Positions 1 through 10,300 are shown, counted from the stretch's first letter. The stretch is 64,000 nt of DNA from an uncultured Planctomycetota bacterium (GCA_903901045.1 CAIUPP010000029.1:26541-90540); one strand, 5' to 3'. The notes: generated by a model not told the origin, from the letters alone. Translations and numbers: made by a program.

Positions 1-1130
1 TCACCACCTACACCGAAGCGGTGAAATGGCTGGACTACGGGGCGACCACGTTCCGCGCGTCGCGGCTTGAAGATCTGCGGACGGGGCTGATCCTGGCGGA
101 TGCGCTTCCGCTGGTGGCGCAGACCGGCGTGGTGGTCTGGCCGGGCGACCTGCCGGTCGAGCAGCAGTTTCGGGCCGCACTGTGCGCCATCTTCACCACG
201 ACCCGGAAGGTCCTGGTCTTCGGTCTGCAAAATCTGGAGCATGCCCGCCTGGTCCTCGATGCGCAGAGCGTGGCGGCTCCGGGGCGCGACCTCCAGCGGC
301 AGCCCTATTGCCTGTTCGTAAGCTCCCCCACCAGTCCCTTCGTCCTTGACCTGGACTCGGGCGAGACGCTGATTTTCGGGCTGGAGCATGGCATGGTCCC
401 CGTGCTCGCTCCATGCCCCATGGCCGGCGGAACATCGCAGTTCTCCCTCATCGGCACGGTCCTGCAGCAAGTGGCGGAGAATCTGTTCATGCTGACGGCG
501 AAGCACGCCATCCGGCCGGAATCCCCCGCACTCTGGGGCGGCGCGGGCGCGGCGATGGATATGAAGGCCGGCGACGTATCCTACGGCGGGGTGGAGCGCA
601 GCCTGATTATGCTGGCGAACATCGACATGGCCTGCCATTTTGGAATACCCTGCCACTCCCCCTCCGCCTCCGCGGACAGTTGTCTGCTCGACGCGCAGTT
701 GGGCGCGGAGAAGACCTGGACTTACCTGACGCGGGCGCTCAGCCGCGCCGCCACCGGCATGGGGATCGGCGCGGTCGGCAACGGCAAGGCGGTGTCCGCT
801 GAAGCCATGGTGATCGACGCGGACATCCTTCGCTCCATCGCGCGCCTGCGCCAGGGAATCGAGGCAGACCATCTCGACAGGGCCGCGAAGGACATTCTGG
901 AAGCGGGGCCTGGCGGCAATTTCATGATGAGCGAGGTAACACTTGACTTGCTGCGCGAGGGCCGGGAATACTACTATCCGGTGACGTTCAACCGGAAAGG
1001 GGCCGACGCGCCGCCGGCTCTTCAGCGCGCCCATGCGGAAGTCGAACGCATCCTTTCGGAATGGCGCTGCCCGGTGCCTGAGCGCCGTTGCGCGGAACTG
1101 AAGAAGTTGCTGGGCGCGCCGGCCGAGTGA
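1..1130 (+). CDS. MttB-family (trimethylamine methyltransferase-like) protein, 5' truncated
   Basis: Member of the MttB/COG5598 superfamily, whose characterised members move a methyl group from a tertiary or quaternary amine to the cobalt of a corrinoid protein. The frame is open from the first complete codon at base 3, upstream of the GTG at 21, so the true start lies outside the window. About 376 residues remain of a family that usually has 450-500. Support is the PMAGGTSQFS segment, the following AENL helix, the long helical C-terminus and a distant full-length paralog at 12718-14145. No in-frame TAG is present in the visible part, so it is not visibly a pyrrolysine type. It is followed by two amidohydrolases and an acetyltransferase on the same strand. 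The substrate is unknown. Confidence 0.8.
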   Translation, partial: TTYTEAVKWLDYGATTFRASRLEDLRTGLILADALPLVAQTGVVVWPGDLPVEQQFRAALCAIFTTTRKVLVFGLQNLEHARLVLDAQSVAAPGRDLQRQPYCLFVSSPTSPFVLDLDSGETLIFGLEHGMVPVLAPCPMAGGTSQFSLIGTVLQQVAENLFMLTAKHAIRPESPALWGGAGAAMDMKAGDVSYGGVERSLIMLANIDMACHFGIPCHSPSASADSCLLDAQLGAEKTWTYLTRALSRAATGMGIGAVGNGKAVSAEAMVIDADILRSIARLRQGIEADHLDRAAKDILEAGPGGNFMMSEVTLDLLREGREYYYPVTFNRKGADAPPALQRAHAEVERILSEWRCPVPERRCAELKKLLGAPAE

Positions 1131-1166
1131 TCTCCATCGCAAAAGGCAGGGAAGCGACCGCTTACT

Positions 1167-1901
1167 ATGGTGATTGACAGCTACACGACGCCGGGCACGG
1201 AGCGCGAGACTGCGCTGAGCGCCGGGGAACTCCTGAAGGCGATGGATCGCGCCGGGGTGGAGCGGGCCGTCATCGCCCCGCAAGACCGCGAGATCGCCGT
1301 GCGCCACGCGGAGGGCAATGACCGCATTCTGAAATTGGCCTCGGCGTCCGGCGGCAGGTTCATTCCCGCCTGCTCGGTCAGTCCCTGGCGCGGCGAGGAG
1401 GGATTGCGTCTGCTGCGCGAGGCCTCGCGCTGCGGCGCCAAAATGCTCGTGCTCGCGCCGATGTTGCAGGGGTTCATCCCCACCGACGAAATCGCCGACC
1501 CGCTGTTGAAGCTCGCCGGGGAACTGCGAATGCCGGTCTACGTGCACACCGGCCCGCATTCGGCGGGAGGGCCGACGCAGGGGGTCCTGATGGCGGAGGC
1601 GCACCCCGGCACGAATTTCATTCTGGGCCATTGCGGCAGCACCGATCATGCCTGGGACATGCCGGTGATTCTCCAGCGCAACCGGCTGCCCAACGTCTGG
1701 TATGAGGCGAGCCTCGTCCGGCCGTGGGCCGTGCCGGGCTATCTGAAGGCGGCGGGGTCGTCGCGCATTATTTTCGGGACCGCGATGCCGCGCAACGACA
1801 TGGAATTCGAGTTGGCGCAACTCCGGCGGCTTCTCCCGGAGGAGGAGCACCCGGACGTGTACGGCGGGAACCTGGCCCGGCTGCTTGGCGAAGGAGCGTA
1901 G
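1167..1901 (+). CDS. Amidohydrolase-2-like protein lacking the N-terminal HxH motif
   Basis: A 244-residue TIM-barrel protein of the amidohydrolase-2 (PF04909) type. It resembles its downstream neighbour in layout: an early DRAGVERAVIAPQD segment, VYVHTGPHS in the middle, then FILGHCGSTDH and a C-terminal YGGNLARLLG that matches the usual '(D)NPARLL' end. The normal metal-binding His-x-His after the first strand is replaced by DSYTTPG, so two of the usual metal ligands are missing while the later histidines are kept. It may be non-catalytic, use a different metal set, or act with the intact neighbour. ATG at 1167 has only a weak upstream purine stretch. It sits 36 bases after the MttB-like gene, probably in the same operon. 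Confidence 0.75.
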   Translation: MVIDSYTTPGTERETALSAGELLKAMDRAGVERAVIAPQDREIAVRHAEGNDRILKLASASGGRFIPACSVSPWRGEEGLRLLREASRCGAKMLVLAPMLQGFIPTDEIADPLLKLAGELRMPVYVHTGPHSAGGPTQGVLMAEAHPGTNFILGHCGSTDHAWDMPVILQRNRLPNVWYEASLVRPWAVPGYLKAAGSSRIIFGTAMPRNDMEFELAQLRRLLPEEEHPDVYGGNLARLLGEGA

Positions 1902-1905
1902 CCCA

Positions 1906-2673
1906 ATGATCGACTGCCACACTCACTGGGGCAGAGCCTGGACCGAGCGCGACGGCCTCGATCCCCGGCGGTGGCTCGAACCGCTGACCGCGCACGGGGT
2001 TCAGCGCGCGATGGTGATGCCCGAAGAGGGTCTCCTGGATGCCGGACGGATAGGCCGGGACAACGACCGGGTCGCCGCCGTGTGCGCCAGGTCCGATGGA
2101 CGCATGATCCCCTGCTGCACGGTCAACCTGTGGATGCGCGAGGAGGCGGCCCGCGAGACGCGCCGCTGCCTGGGCGACCTGGGGATGCGCGGCATCAAGT
2201 TCCACCCCTGGCTCCAGGGGGGGAGCGTCAGCTCGCCGCTCATGGACGAGGTGTGCGAGTTGGCGGCGGAGTACGGCGTGCCCGTCCTCTTTCACGACGG
2301 CACGCCGCCGTTCTGCCTGCCGTCTCAGATGGCATTGCTTGCCCGGCGTCACCCCGGGGTTCAGATCGTGCTGGGGCACAGCGGGTTGTTCGAGCACTGG
2401 CGCGAGGCGATTGCCGCGCTCAAGGGGACGCCCAACCTCTGGGGTTGCCTCTGCGGCCCTCACGTGGCGGCGATGCGCGAGATCGTCCGCCAGTGCGACC
2501 TCTCGCGTCTTCTCTGGGGCACCGATCACGGCTACGGCCTGGCGGATGTCTACCAATACCGTTTTCCGCTGATGGACACTCTCCGCCTCAGCGACGCCGC
2601 GCGGCAGGCGATTTTCGACGACAACCCGGCGCGGCTCCTGCGGGGTCCGGCGTCGGCGAGCAAAATCCGATGA
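1906..2673 (+). CDS. Amidohydrolase-2 family metal-dependent hydrolase
   Basis: A 255-residue amidohydrolase (PF04909) related to ACMSD/gamma-resorcylate decarboxylase-type enzymes, which hydrolyse or decarboxylate small molecules using a divalent metal. The metal-binding IDCHTHWG is at residues 2-9. Further landmarks are GIKFHPWLQ, VLFHDGTPP, IVLGHSG and LLWGTDHG (the final catalytic Asp), ending in DDNPARLL. ATG at 1906 is preceded by AAGGAG eight bases upstream, which decides this start over one further upstream. It begins 4 bases after the previous stop and overlaps the next gene by ATGA, so the three are very likely co-translated. The substrate is unknown. Confidence 0.88.
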   Translation: MIDCHTHWGRAWTERDGLDPRRWLEPLTAHGVQRAMVMPEEGLLDAGRIGRDNDRVAAVCARSDGRMIPCCTVNLWMREEAARETRRCLGDLGMRGIKFHPWLQGGSVSSPLMDEVCELAAEYGVPVLFHDGTPPFCLPSQMALLARRHPGVQIVLGHSGLFEHWREAIAALKGTPNLWGCLCGPHVAAMREIVRQCDLSRLLWGTDHGYGLADVYQYRFPLMDTLRLSDAARQAIFDDNPARLLRGPASASKIR

Positions 2674-3485
2674 GCGCGCAGGAAGCATGGACGAAGAACC
2701 GGCTGGTTGCCGCATTCCGGGAAATCGGTCTGGTCTCCGGCGACGGCGTGATCGTGCACAGCGCGTGCAGCAGCCTCGGCGCAGTGGAGGGGGGCGCCGA
2801 CGCGGTCATTGACGCGCTTCTGGAAGCCGTGGGGCCGAAGGGAAACCTGATGCTCCCCACGTTCAATTACACCCGACCCCTGCCCGAGCCCTATTACGAT
2901 CCGGCGGAGACTCCGGGACGCACCGGCATCCTCTCGGAGATCGGGCGCCAGCGGCCCGGCGCGCTGCGCAGCCTCCATCCCACTCACTCCGTCGCCGTCA
3001 TCGGGCCGGAGGCGGAGCGCCTGACGCGCGACCACCTAGCCTGCCGCGCGTTCGGGATGGGCAGTCCGATCGACCGCATGGCCGCCATGGATGGAAAAGT
3101 CCTTCTGATCGGCGTGGGCCAGATCGCCAACAGCACCATACACATTGCCGAGGAGTATGCGGGAATTCCCAAGGTCTCGTGGTACGACCCGTTGCCGAAG
3201 GCCAAAGTGCGGCTGCCCGACGGCCGGGTTATCGAGCACACCCTGGACAGTTCATGCTCCTGCTCGGCGGCCTTCGGCGGGGCGGAAGGCGCGCTGCGCC
3301 GTTACGGAGAGATTCGCGACCTGCGCGCGGGAAATGGCAGTCTTCAACTCATGCGGGGCTCCGACGTGATCCGCCGCGTCCGCAGTCTGCTCACCGAAAA
3401 AGCGGACAGCCTGCTCTGCACCGCGCCGGGATGCAAGCCCTGCAGCGGGGCGCGCGCCCTGTTGCGCCAACGGGGGCGCCTGTGA
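2670..3485 (+). CDS. AAC(3)-family (antibiotic_NAT) acetyltransferase-like protein
   Basis: A 271-residue protein of the aminoglycoside N(3)-acetyltransferase fold, which uses acyl-CoA. Typical family segments are VIVHSACSSLG near the N-terminus, LMLPTFNYT, and the catalytic-His region SLHPTHSVAVIG. Such proteins outside resistance contexts acylate amino sugars or other amines. Here the gene is ATGA-coupled to an amidohydrolase in a catabolic operon, so a metabolic rather than resistance role is more likely (inference). The C-terminal half is unusually cysteine-rich (SSCSCSAA and CTAPGCKPCSG), which could bind a metal. It is the last gene of the + strand set and converges on the GH116 gene with a 78-base gap. 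Confidence 0.82.
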   Translation: MSAQEAWTKNRLVAAFREIGLVSGDGVIVHSACSSLGAVEGGADAVIDALLEAVGPKGNLMLPTFNYTRPLPEPYYDPAETPGRTGILSEIGRQRPGALRSLHPTHSVAVIGPEAERLTRDHLACRAFGMGSPIDRMAAMDGKVLLIGVGQIANSTIHIAEEYAGIPKVSWYDPLPKAKVRLPDGRVIEHTLDSSCSCSAAFGGAEGALRRYGEIRDLRAGNGSLQLMRGSDVIRRVRSLLTEKADSLLCTAPGCKPCSGARALLRQRGRL

Positions 3486-3563
3486 GCATCGCCCGCGCTC
3501 AGGCCGCTCGGGAGAACGCGGGGATCCTCCGTTCCGAAAGAAACGCCGCCCGTCCAGATCGGC

Positions 3564-6035
3564 TTACCCGCCGCAGGGGACATAGTCGATGCGGGCGATC
3601 TCGATCTTTCCCTGCCGCACCTCGACGAACGGCTTGCCCTCCCGGACCCCCACCGTCCCGTAGCCTGTGGCCGTGGACAGGAAGGCGCGGAAGTCGCCGG
3701 GGATGCTCGGCTTCAGGATGAGGCGCTTCTCGACCGCGTCGTACCGCGCGCCGGTGAGCCCCTGGAGCATGGCATAGGAAGCCATGGCGCGGGCGTACCA
3801 GTGGCCGCATTCGTATTCGTTGAAGGGGTTGCGGATGCGCCCGTCGTAGCGCGCGCGGCAGAGGCGAACGATGTCCAGACCCTCCTGAACCAACCCGTGC
3901 ATCATCAGGTGCGCGGCCACCTGGTATTCGATTCCGGTCCACACCTCGTCGCTGTATGGGAACGGCAGCGAGAGGCGGCCCCCCTTCGGCCAGGTGCACA
4001 GGAGCAAGCCGCCATCCTTCCCGAAGGCGTACGTCGGGCGCTGGGTGTCGACGTGGGCCGTGAGGTCCTGTCGCAGGTTGTACTTGTGAACGGCCCGCAG
4101 GTGGCTGGTCACTTTGTCGTGGTCGAGGAATTCCCCCACGCCGCAGGCGGCGGCGATCATCGCGCCGAGGACGCCGTCGGCCAGGCAGCCCCGCCCGTAT
4201 TGGTACTTGGGACCCTCCTTCTGTAGCAACTGGACGGCCTCGGGCGAATAGCGGCCGGTGGCGTTCACGACCTGGAGCTTGGTGGGGTCGCCGGCGCGAA
4301 GACCTTCCCACTCGACCTTCTGGAAGAAATACTCGCCGTCGAAGAGCTCCTTCTCCATGGCCTCGCGCCCGCGCCTGGAAAGGTCGGCGTAGAGTTGCAC
4401 TTCTTCGCCGAGCGCGCGGCCGATGGCGAGGGCGGCCACCAGCGCGCCGAGGTAGAAGCTGGTGCACATGCCGTCCGGGCCCCAGAATTCGATGTCGTAC
4501 GTGTTGTGGTGCGGCTCGCGCACGAGGCCGAGGTGGTCCGGGTCCCAGGTCTCGATGCAGTAATTCAGGCTCTCTTTCACGCGCGGCCACATCTTCCGCA
4601 ACCACTGCGTATCGCCGGAGATGCGCCAGTCGCGATGCACCTTCATGATCCCGCCGAGCTGGCCGTCGGCGGCGGCGTGGAAGTCGTGCAGAACGGGGCG
4701 GATCGGCAGCGAGGCGCGGAAGAACTGATGACCGCGTTCATCCTGGCTGTCGAAGAATTCCGTCTCGCGCATGGAGCGCTCCAGCGCGGGGAAGAGGTGC
4801 GGCATGGCCTGGGCGTAGTTCCAGACGTGGGTGCAGGAGCCCGCGCAGCAGCCGGTGTTGTCGCCGCAGCCTTCCCATCCCCAGAAACGGCCGTCCGCCT
4901 GGCGCAGGCAGGTGGGGGATTTCAGGATGGTCAGGTTGGCGGAGACCGCCTCGACGACCTCCGGCGGGAGCGTGGTGTCGTAGAAGCATCGGCTGAACCG
5001 GACGCTCTTCTTCCGGAGCTTGTCGTAGTTCTCGCGCCAGTACCGGGCGACGGACTGGATGTCGGGGAACGCGCCGGCGTACCAGGGACGGTACCGCGGC
5101 GGTTCCTTCCGGGCCGGCTGATTGCACGAGCAGTCGCCTGATCCGCAGGATGCGGGGACGGGCTCTTTCCCGTAGGCTTGGTCGGATTCCGGCACATACC
5201 ATGAGAGCATGAGACGGACGCTCTGCTCTTCGCCGGGGGCGAGGCGCAGGGGGACGAAGAGGCTCGCGCCGGTGCTCACCATGCCCTCGGTGACGGGGGG
5301 CCGGGAGATCAACTCCCCCGCTTCGACGTCGCGCCAGGCGATGGCTTGCGGGTCGGACCAGCCGCCCCGGAACCAAGCGCAATTCACCGCGACCGTTTCG
5401 GCATCCGTCGTGACGCAGAAGTCCCCCCGCTGCCAGGGGGCGTCCTTGATCGCGTCCTGCCGGAGAATGAAGCCGTTCTCCGCCGCTGCCACGTAATTCC
5501 CCTCGTTCTCGATCGCCATCAGGTTCTTGCTGTTGAAGGAGTAGACCGCATCGACTCCCTTCGATGAGGCGTTCTTGAAGCGGTATTCGAGCGCGGCGAC
5601 GGGCAGGCTGGAGTTATCCGCATCGCCGGGGATGAAGGGGCTCCAGCCGGTGATCTCCACGCGCAGCGGAATGAGCGGGTCGCGCAGCGTGATGACGCCG
5701 AAGGGGAAGCGGGTTTTGAATGTCGCGGAGGCGAAGCGCGGAAGCCCGTAGGTCCTGTTGCGCAGTCCGTTTCCGGCGAGGGGCTGACCGAACGCTTTGA
5801 ACGCCGGCACGGGGCCTTCCAGGACGCGCGCGAGGTTGGCGGCCCCTTTGATGCAAAGGGCGGAGTAGGCGTACGCTTCGTTGAATATGTCCGGCTTGTT
5901 GCGGAGGGAGAGGTGCGAAAGCGAGCCCGTCCCCTCCAGGCAGACCATGCCGGCGCCGATCCCGCCCATCGGGAAGGCGACGCGATTCAGGTTCTCGCCG
6001 GTGTAAGGAGCGTTGAATTTGCGCTGCTTGGGCAT
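3564..6035 (-). CDS. GH116 family glucosidase-like (GBA2-type) glycoside hydrolase
   Basis: An 823-residue two-domain enzyme of glycoside hydrolase family 116 (beta-glucosidases, also xylosidases and N-acetylglucosaminidases). The N-terminal beta-sandwich begins with FPMGGIGAGM and the C-terminal half is an (alpha/alpha)6 barrel. By analogy with the characterised archaeal and human enzymes, Glu516 in NTYDIEFWGP is the likely nucleophile and Asp620 in GCLADGVLG the likely acid/base. WTGIEYQVAAHL and FNEYECGHWYARAM are further family signatures. No signal peptide is seen, so it probably acts in the cytoplasm. A Cys-rich insert (SCGSGDCSC) lies mid-protein. ATG at 6035 has AGAGGT upstream. It is the last of a long - strand series and follows the esterase gene. 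Confidence 0.9.
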   Translation of the reverse strand: MPKQRKFNAPYTGENLNRVAFPMGGIGAGMVCLEGTGSLSHLSLRNKPDIFNEAYAYSALCIKGAANLARVLEGPVPAFKAFGQPLAGNGLRNRTYGLPRFASATFKTRFPFGVITLRDPLIPLRVEITGWSPFIPGDADNSSLPVAALEYRFKNASSKGVDAVYSFNSKNLMAIENEGNYVAAAENGFILRQDAIKDAPWQRGDFCVTTDAETVAVNCAWFRGGWSDPQAIAWRDVEAGELISRPPVTEGMVSTGASLFVPLRLAPGEEQSVRLMLSWYVPESDQAYGKEPVPASCGSGDCSCNQPARKEPPRYRPWYAGAFPDIQSVARYWRENYDKLRKKSVRFSRCFYDTTLPPEVVEAVSANLTILKSPTCLRQADGRFWGWEGCGDNTGCCAGSCTHVWNYAQAMPHLFPALERSMRETEFFDSQDERGHQFFRASLPIRPVLHDFHAAADGQLGGIMKVHRDWRISGDTQWLRKMWPRVKESLNYCIETWDPDHLGLVREPHHNTYDIEFWGPDGMCTSFYLGALVAALAIGRALGEEVQLYADLSRRGREAMEKELFDGEYFFQKVEWEGLRAGDPTKLQVVNATGRYSPEAVQLLQKEGPKYQYGRGCLADGVLGAMIAAACGVGEFLDHDKVTSHLRAVHKYNLRQDLTAHVDTQRPTYAFGKDGGLLLCTWPKGGRLSLPFPYSDEVWTGIEYQVAAHLMMHGLVQEGLDIVRLCRARYDGRIRNPFNEYECGHWYARAMASYAMLQGLTGARYDAVEKRLILKPSIPGDFRAFLSTATGYGTVGVREGKPFVEVRQGKIEIARIDYVPCGG

Positions 6036-6125
6036 GTTGACCTCTTTGCCGCGGCGCTGCGCGGCGCAAAAAAACAGAAGACTCCCCGCCGGTGCGACGG
6101 TCCGCGACGGACGTGAACCGGCGCG

Positions 6126-7316
6126 TCAGGATCTTGCGGCGTCCCGCAGATGCCGGTCGAACCAGGCCGCGGCGTCACGCTGCAGCTCCGCGTCGTAACA
6201 ATGCGGCTTGGGGGGATTATTGTTGGCGAAGCGGTCCGGGCAGCCCGCCCAGTCGTACCCCGCCTGGATTTGCCTTGCCGCTTCCTTCTGCGCCTCGGGC
6301 GGAAAAAGGGGGTCCTGCGCGCCGCTGATGACCATGCTCGCGTTGGGCGCGGCCAGGATCGTCAAATCGGGCACGTCCAGCCGGTCCCACACTCCCGGGA
6401 GAAGGCAGAAGGTGCCGATGGCGCCCTCCACGTTGTAGATCTGCTGGTAGTCGCCGGTGGTCATCCAGCAACCGCTGACCGACGCCTTCACGCGCGGGTC
6501 GAGAGCGGCCAGCATGTTCGTCCGCCAGCCTCCGCCGGAAAGGCCCGTGCAGCCGATCCGCCGGCCATCCACCTCCGGGCGGCTCAGGAGGTAGTCCACG
6601 CAGCGGCTGTCGTCCCAGTAGTTCACTCCCATCCAGGTCGTGCCGGCCCAGTTGAGCTGGCGGACCCCCAGGTAGAGCTGCTGGCACACGAGGTTCTGAA
6701 AGTAATGGTACTCGTCCAGCGTAAGCGCAAAGGGATCGAACGAGGCGGGGATTCCGTTGAACCCGCGGGGAGCCCGCTCGCCGAAGTGGTGCGCGTCGAT
6801 GACGATCACGGCATAGCCGCGCTTTGCGAACTCGTCGGCGAGATAGTTGCCGCCGTTGTAGGAGTCGCGCAATTCCTTCAGAACCGGGTGGTCGCGCCCG
6901 GTGTTGACGACGCGTTCCTTGCCGAACAGAATCGGCCCGCCCCACTCGTGGAAAACGACCAGGCCGGGCACGGGGCGCTTGATGCCCTTGGGCAGCAGGA
7001 AACAGCCGTTGACCCGGATCCAGGGGGTGGTGTTGAAGGCCACGCGCTCGAAGGTATAGTTCGGGCGATCCTGCCGCTCCAATATCTCCGCGCGAAGGTC
7101 CAGGGGGCCCGGATCATAATGGAGACCCTCCAGCACGCAGCGGTGGGCCAGTTCGCGCCATTCCTCGAACCGCGCTTTGGGGTGCGCCTGGCGCCACTCC
7201 TCCGCATTCAGGTCGAGCGGCCGGTGATCGCGGATTCCGCGGATCACGCTCTCCAGATTGCCGTACTGGAAGAGCGCCTTCCGCTCCGTTTTGAGATCGC
7301 TGATGTGCTTCCGCAT
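6126..7316 (-). CDS. Acetyl-xylan-esterase/dienelactone-hydrolase-like alpha/beta hydrolase
   Basis: A 396-residue alpha/beta hydrolase resembling the large cytoplasmic esterase group often found beside glycosidases. The nucleophile elbow GLSGGG puts the catalytic Ser at residue 260. An oxyanion region VVFHEWGGPILFG comes earlier, VIVIDAHHFGER marks a core strand, and NPPKPHCYD near the end may hold the catalytic His. There is no signal peptide. ATG at 7316 has GAGGAG five bases upstream. It lies 28 bases downstream of the lyase-like gene and 90 upstream of the GH116 gene, so removal of ester groups from glycan fragments is the most economical role (inference). Confidence 0.82.
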   Translation of the reverse strand: MRKHISDLKTERKALFQYGNLESVIRGIRDHRPLDLNAEEWRQAHPKARFEEWRELAHRCVLEGLHYDPGPLDLRAEILERQDRPNYTFERVAFNTTPWIRVNGCFLLPKGIKRPVPGLVVFHEWGGPILFGKERVVNTGRDHPVLKELRDSYNGGNYLADEFAKRGYAVIVIDAHHFGERAPRGFNGIPASFDPFALTLDEYHYFQNLVCQQLYLGVRQLNWAGTTWMGVNYWDDSRCVDYLLSRPEVDGRRIGCTGLSGGGWRTNMLAALDPRVKASVSGCWMTTGDYQQIYNVEGAIGTFCLLPGVWDRLDVPDLTILAAPNASMVISGAQDPLFPPEAQKEAARQIQAGYDWAGCPDRFANNNPPKPHCYDAELQRDAAAWFDRHLRDAARS

Positions 7317-7344
7317 GGAGTCTCCTCTTCAGAACTTCCCGCTT

Positions 7345-10300
7345 CTATTGCCTGGGGCGCACCACCATGGCGTTGATTCCCCATTCATTTTCGCCCCCGC
7401 CGCTTTCAAACGCAACGAGGAGACATCCCTCGGCGCCCACGTGGAAGGGGACGGTCTTGATGACGGGGCTCGTGCAGAAGCCGCCGTCGAAGTCCGTCAG
7501 CACCTTTTCCCCCTGGACGGAGACGTTCATCTTGATCGGCTTGTCCGCCGGAGTGTTCGTGCGGAGGCCGAAGACGAGGTCCACCTCATAGTCCCCCGGC
7601 GGCAGGTCTGCGCGGAAGGTGCCACGCGGTGAACGGCACCGGAATGCGGAGGTAATCCTGGCGTCGTAGATGGTCTGGCCCTGGTTCATGAGCCCCCAGT
7701 AGATGGCCATCGAGCTCGGCGGAAGCATGACCAGGTCCTTCTCCACCCAGCCGAAGGTGAATTCCGGACGCGCCGCAGGCGGCGCGGTCGTGCCGGGGAA
7801 CACCCTAATGCTATCCAGCGCCCACGAGAGGGCGGCCAGGCGCGCCGGATGACGCCAGTTGCCGGCGGTCGTGTCCCCTTCGAGGGTGATATCCAGCGTT
7901 CCGTTGGTGACGGTCACGGGGAAGCGGACGCGCTCGCCCCGGCTGCTCACTTTGGGAATGCAGCCGTTCGACTGGACGTAATGATTGACCACCCGCCGGC
8001 CATTCGCCCGGACGTTGAAGAGCGCATATCCCGCGTTGCCGGTCATCTGAAGTTCCACGTCATACGTCCCATCCTTCAAGGCCGTTCGGAACGTCGCCGA
8101 TCCGTCTCCCTGGACGCCGGCGACTTGAAGGAATCTGCCGGTGATGTCGCGCCAGCCGCAGGCCGCCCCCTCCTTCCAGAGGTTGGCGGCGGCGCCCTGG
8201 GCGCCGGCGGTGCAGGGAACGACCAGCGCCGGCTCTTCGGCCACCGCTCCCGCCGCCTCGGCGGTGACGGCGAGGATCATGAAGCCGATCCCCTGCCCGG
8301 CGTCCTCGATCACCAGCTCCTTCAGCGGCTTCTCCTCGCACGGGATCGCGTAGTTGTTCAAGATCGGCGCGCCCCCGTCCCACTCCCCCTGGACTTTCCA
8401 ATTGCGGGCAAAGAGCGCGTTCTTCGCGAAGCCCCAGCCAAATACGTTGTCATAATCCTCCATGTTGGTCAGCTCGATCGTGCGCGTCGTGCCGTCGGCA
8501 TAGTTGAGGTGATAGCGCGCGCCCGCCTCTTTCCAGGGAGACTTGGCCAGCGTGACGTGCCCGAGAACGTGGAGCTTGCGCGCGGTCATGTTGACGGGAA
8601 TGGCGATCCGCTCTCCCTTGCCGACGATCAGGATGGTCTTGCCATTCGGGACGGCCGTCGGATCGGCCAGCCAGAACGGCATGTTGTTGATGGTCCAGGT
8701 CGTCCCGAACGGCAGGCCGATGAAGTTCGTTCCATCATGCTCCGCCGCGCCGGGCATCGGATTGCGGTAGGGATAAAGGGTCGTCTTGCGCACGGGGAAG
8801 TAGCCCGGCTCGAACGGCCCCCAGTCGCCAAAGTCATAGCCTAGCTCCTTGTCCTGCAGCGGGTGGCGCTTCCACTCCGAGTAGAGATTGAAGGGGTCGG
8901 CGAGAGGATCCGTATTGGCCACGGAGGCGAGGGGGACGGGCACATAGTGCGCATCGGCGGGGATCGGCGCATCGGGGCCGCGCAGAGGGTACTGCCCCAT
9001 CCCCTGGCGGTCCAGCGCGAAGTCGGTCAACTCCATCTGCTTCTCATCCAGCCCCGCCGCGGCGGCGGCCGCAAGGGTGTAAGGCACGGCGCGGTATCCA
9101 TAGATGGGGTTGCGGATATCCGTCAGCAAAGCCTTCTTCGCCAGCTCTTCCAGCTTGTCCCAGGGCATGGCGCTGAGGTCGTCCGGTATTTTGTTGGCGT
9201 TCAAGAACTGATTCTGCCAGGCGCGCATATAGGGATTGCCCACGACGAGAAGCCGCCGCATCCAGTCCAGGACGGCCTTATCGCCTGTTTCGCAATAGTC
9301 GTTCGCCAGGAGCATCAACCCGTCGTTGTTTCCGGGGTTCTCCTCGATGAACCGGCGAGTGGCGTTCTGAAGGAAGTCCGTCCATTGCTTGTCCCCCGTG
9401 GCGCGGCAGAGGAGTTCGTCCCCCAGGAGCACGGCGTGGGTCCTGAAGTGGGGCCTGTCGATGGAGCCGTAGAGGCCCATCCGGAAGGCATAGACGTCGT
9501 TCTTCATCTCCGGGCGCAGGAGGAATCGCATGTAGCGGTCATCCCCGGTGATCTCCCAGGCCAGGACGAGGCAGGGCGTGCGGTTCTCCCATTCGCCGCC
9601 GCCGTACGCGATATACCAGTTGGCGTAGACCACCAGCATCTCGCGGGCCCAGAGGCTGCCGGTCAGGCAGTAAAGCTCGGCGGATTCCACGGCGGCCGTT
9701 CCGTATCCTTCGACCGAGGCCCCCCAATGCTGCTCATCGTGGCGGCGACCGCCGCCAACGGCGGACTTGTCCAACCCCGCGTGGATCGCGTCGACGTCCA
9801 TGACATGATGGACCATCCTCTCGAAATACTGATAGAGGCGGTCATCGCCTGAACGGAGGAAGTTAATGAGCATGTCGTGGCTGACGTTGCAGTCGTTGTT
9901 GAGCCATCCGTCATAGCCGCGCACCACCCAGCTCGTCTTGGGCACGTTCTGGACCTGGCCGTGTCCGGCGACCTCATAGGCATTGAACAGCGTATCGCCC
10001 CAGTCCACCATGCCGTCCCAATGGAAGACCTTCGGGGCGCGCAGCATCCACTCATGGCCGAGCCGCAGGAGCGCCTCGGAATTGGGGAACCGCTGGGTGT
10101 CCACGGGGAGGAAGCGCGGCCAGACATTGCAGGAGGCATACTGTTCCGGCGTGCAGAAAGCGCGCAGCGGCTCGTCGGCCTTCTTAGCCAGCGCGGCGCC
10201 GTCGCTCTTGCCCGCGCTGAAATCAATGAGCATCTGGTGCGTTTTTCCGAAGCCTCGCCCGGCCTCCGCCCACTCCCCGGTGTCGTAGTGGCCGATCTGC

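Noticed and set aside
21..21. GTG at 21 as true start of the first MttB-like gene
   Set aside because: The frame is open to the window edge with plausible coding sequence and no RBS before 21, and the protein would be too short for its family.
1768..2715. Antisense open frames of 100-600 residues throughout (e.g. 1768-2715, 9877-11733, 18520-21567, 55005-56618)
   Set aside because: High GC removes stop codons in other frames. These translations show no domain motif, are rich in Arg, Gly, Val and His-Ala runs, and mirror well-supported genes.
2670..3485. Calling the AAC(3)-fold gene an antibiotic resistance determinant
   Set aside because: The operon context is catabolic, there is no mobile element close by, and the family includes many non-resistance members.
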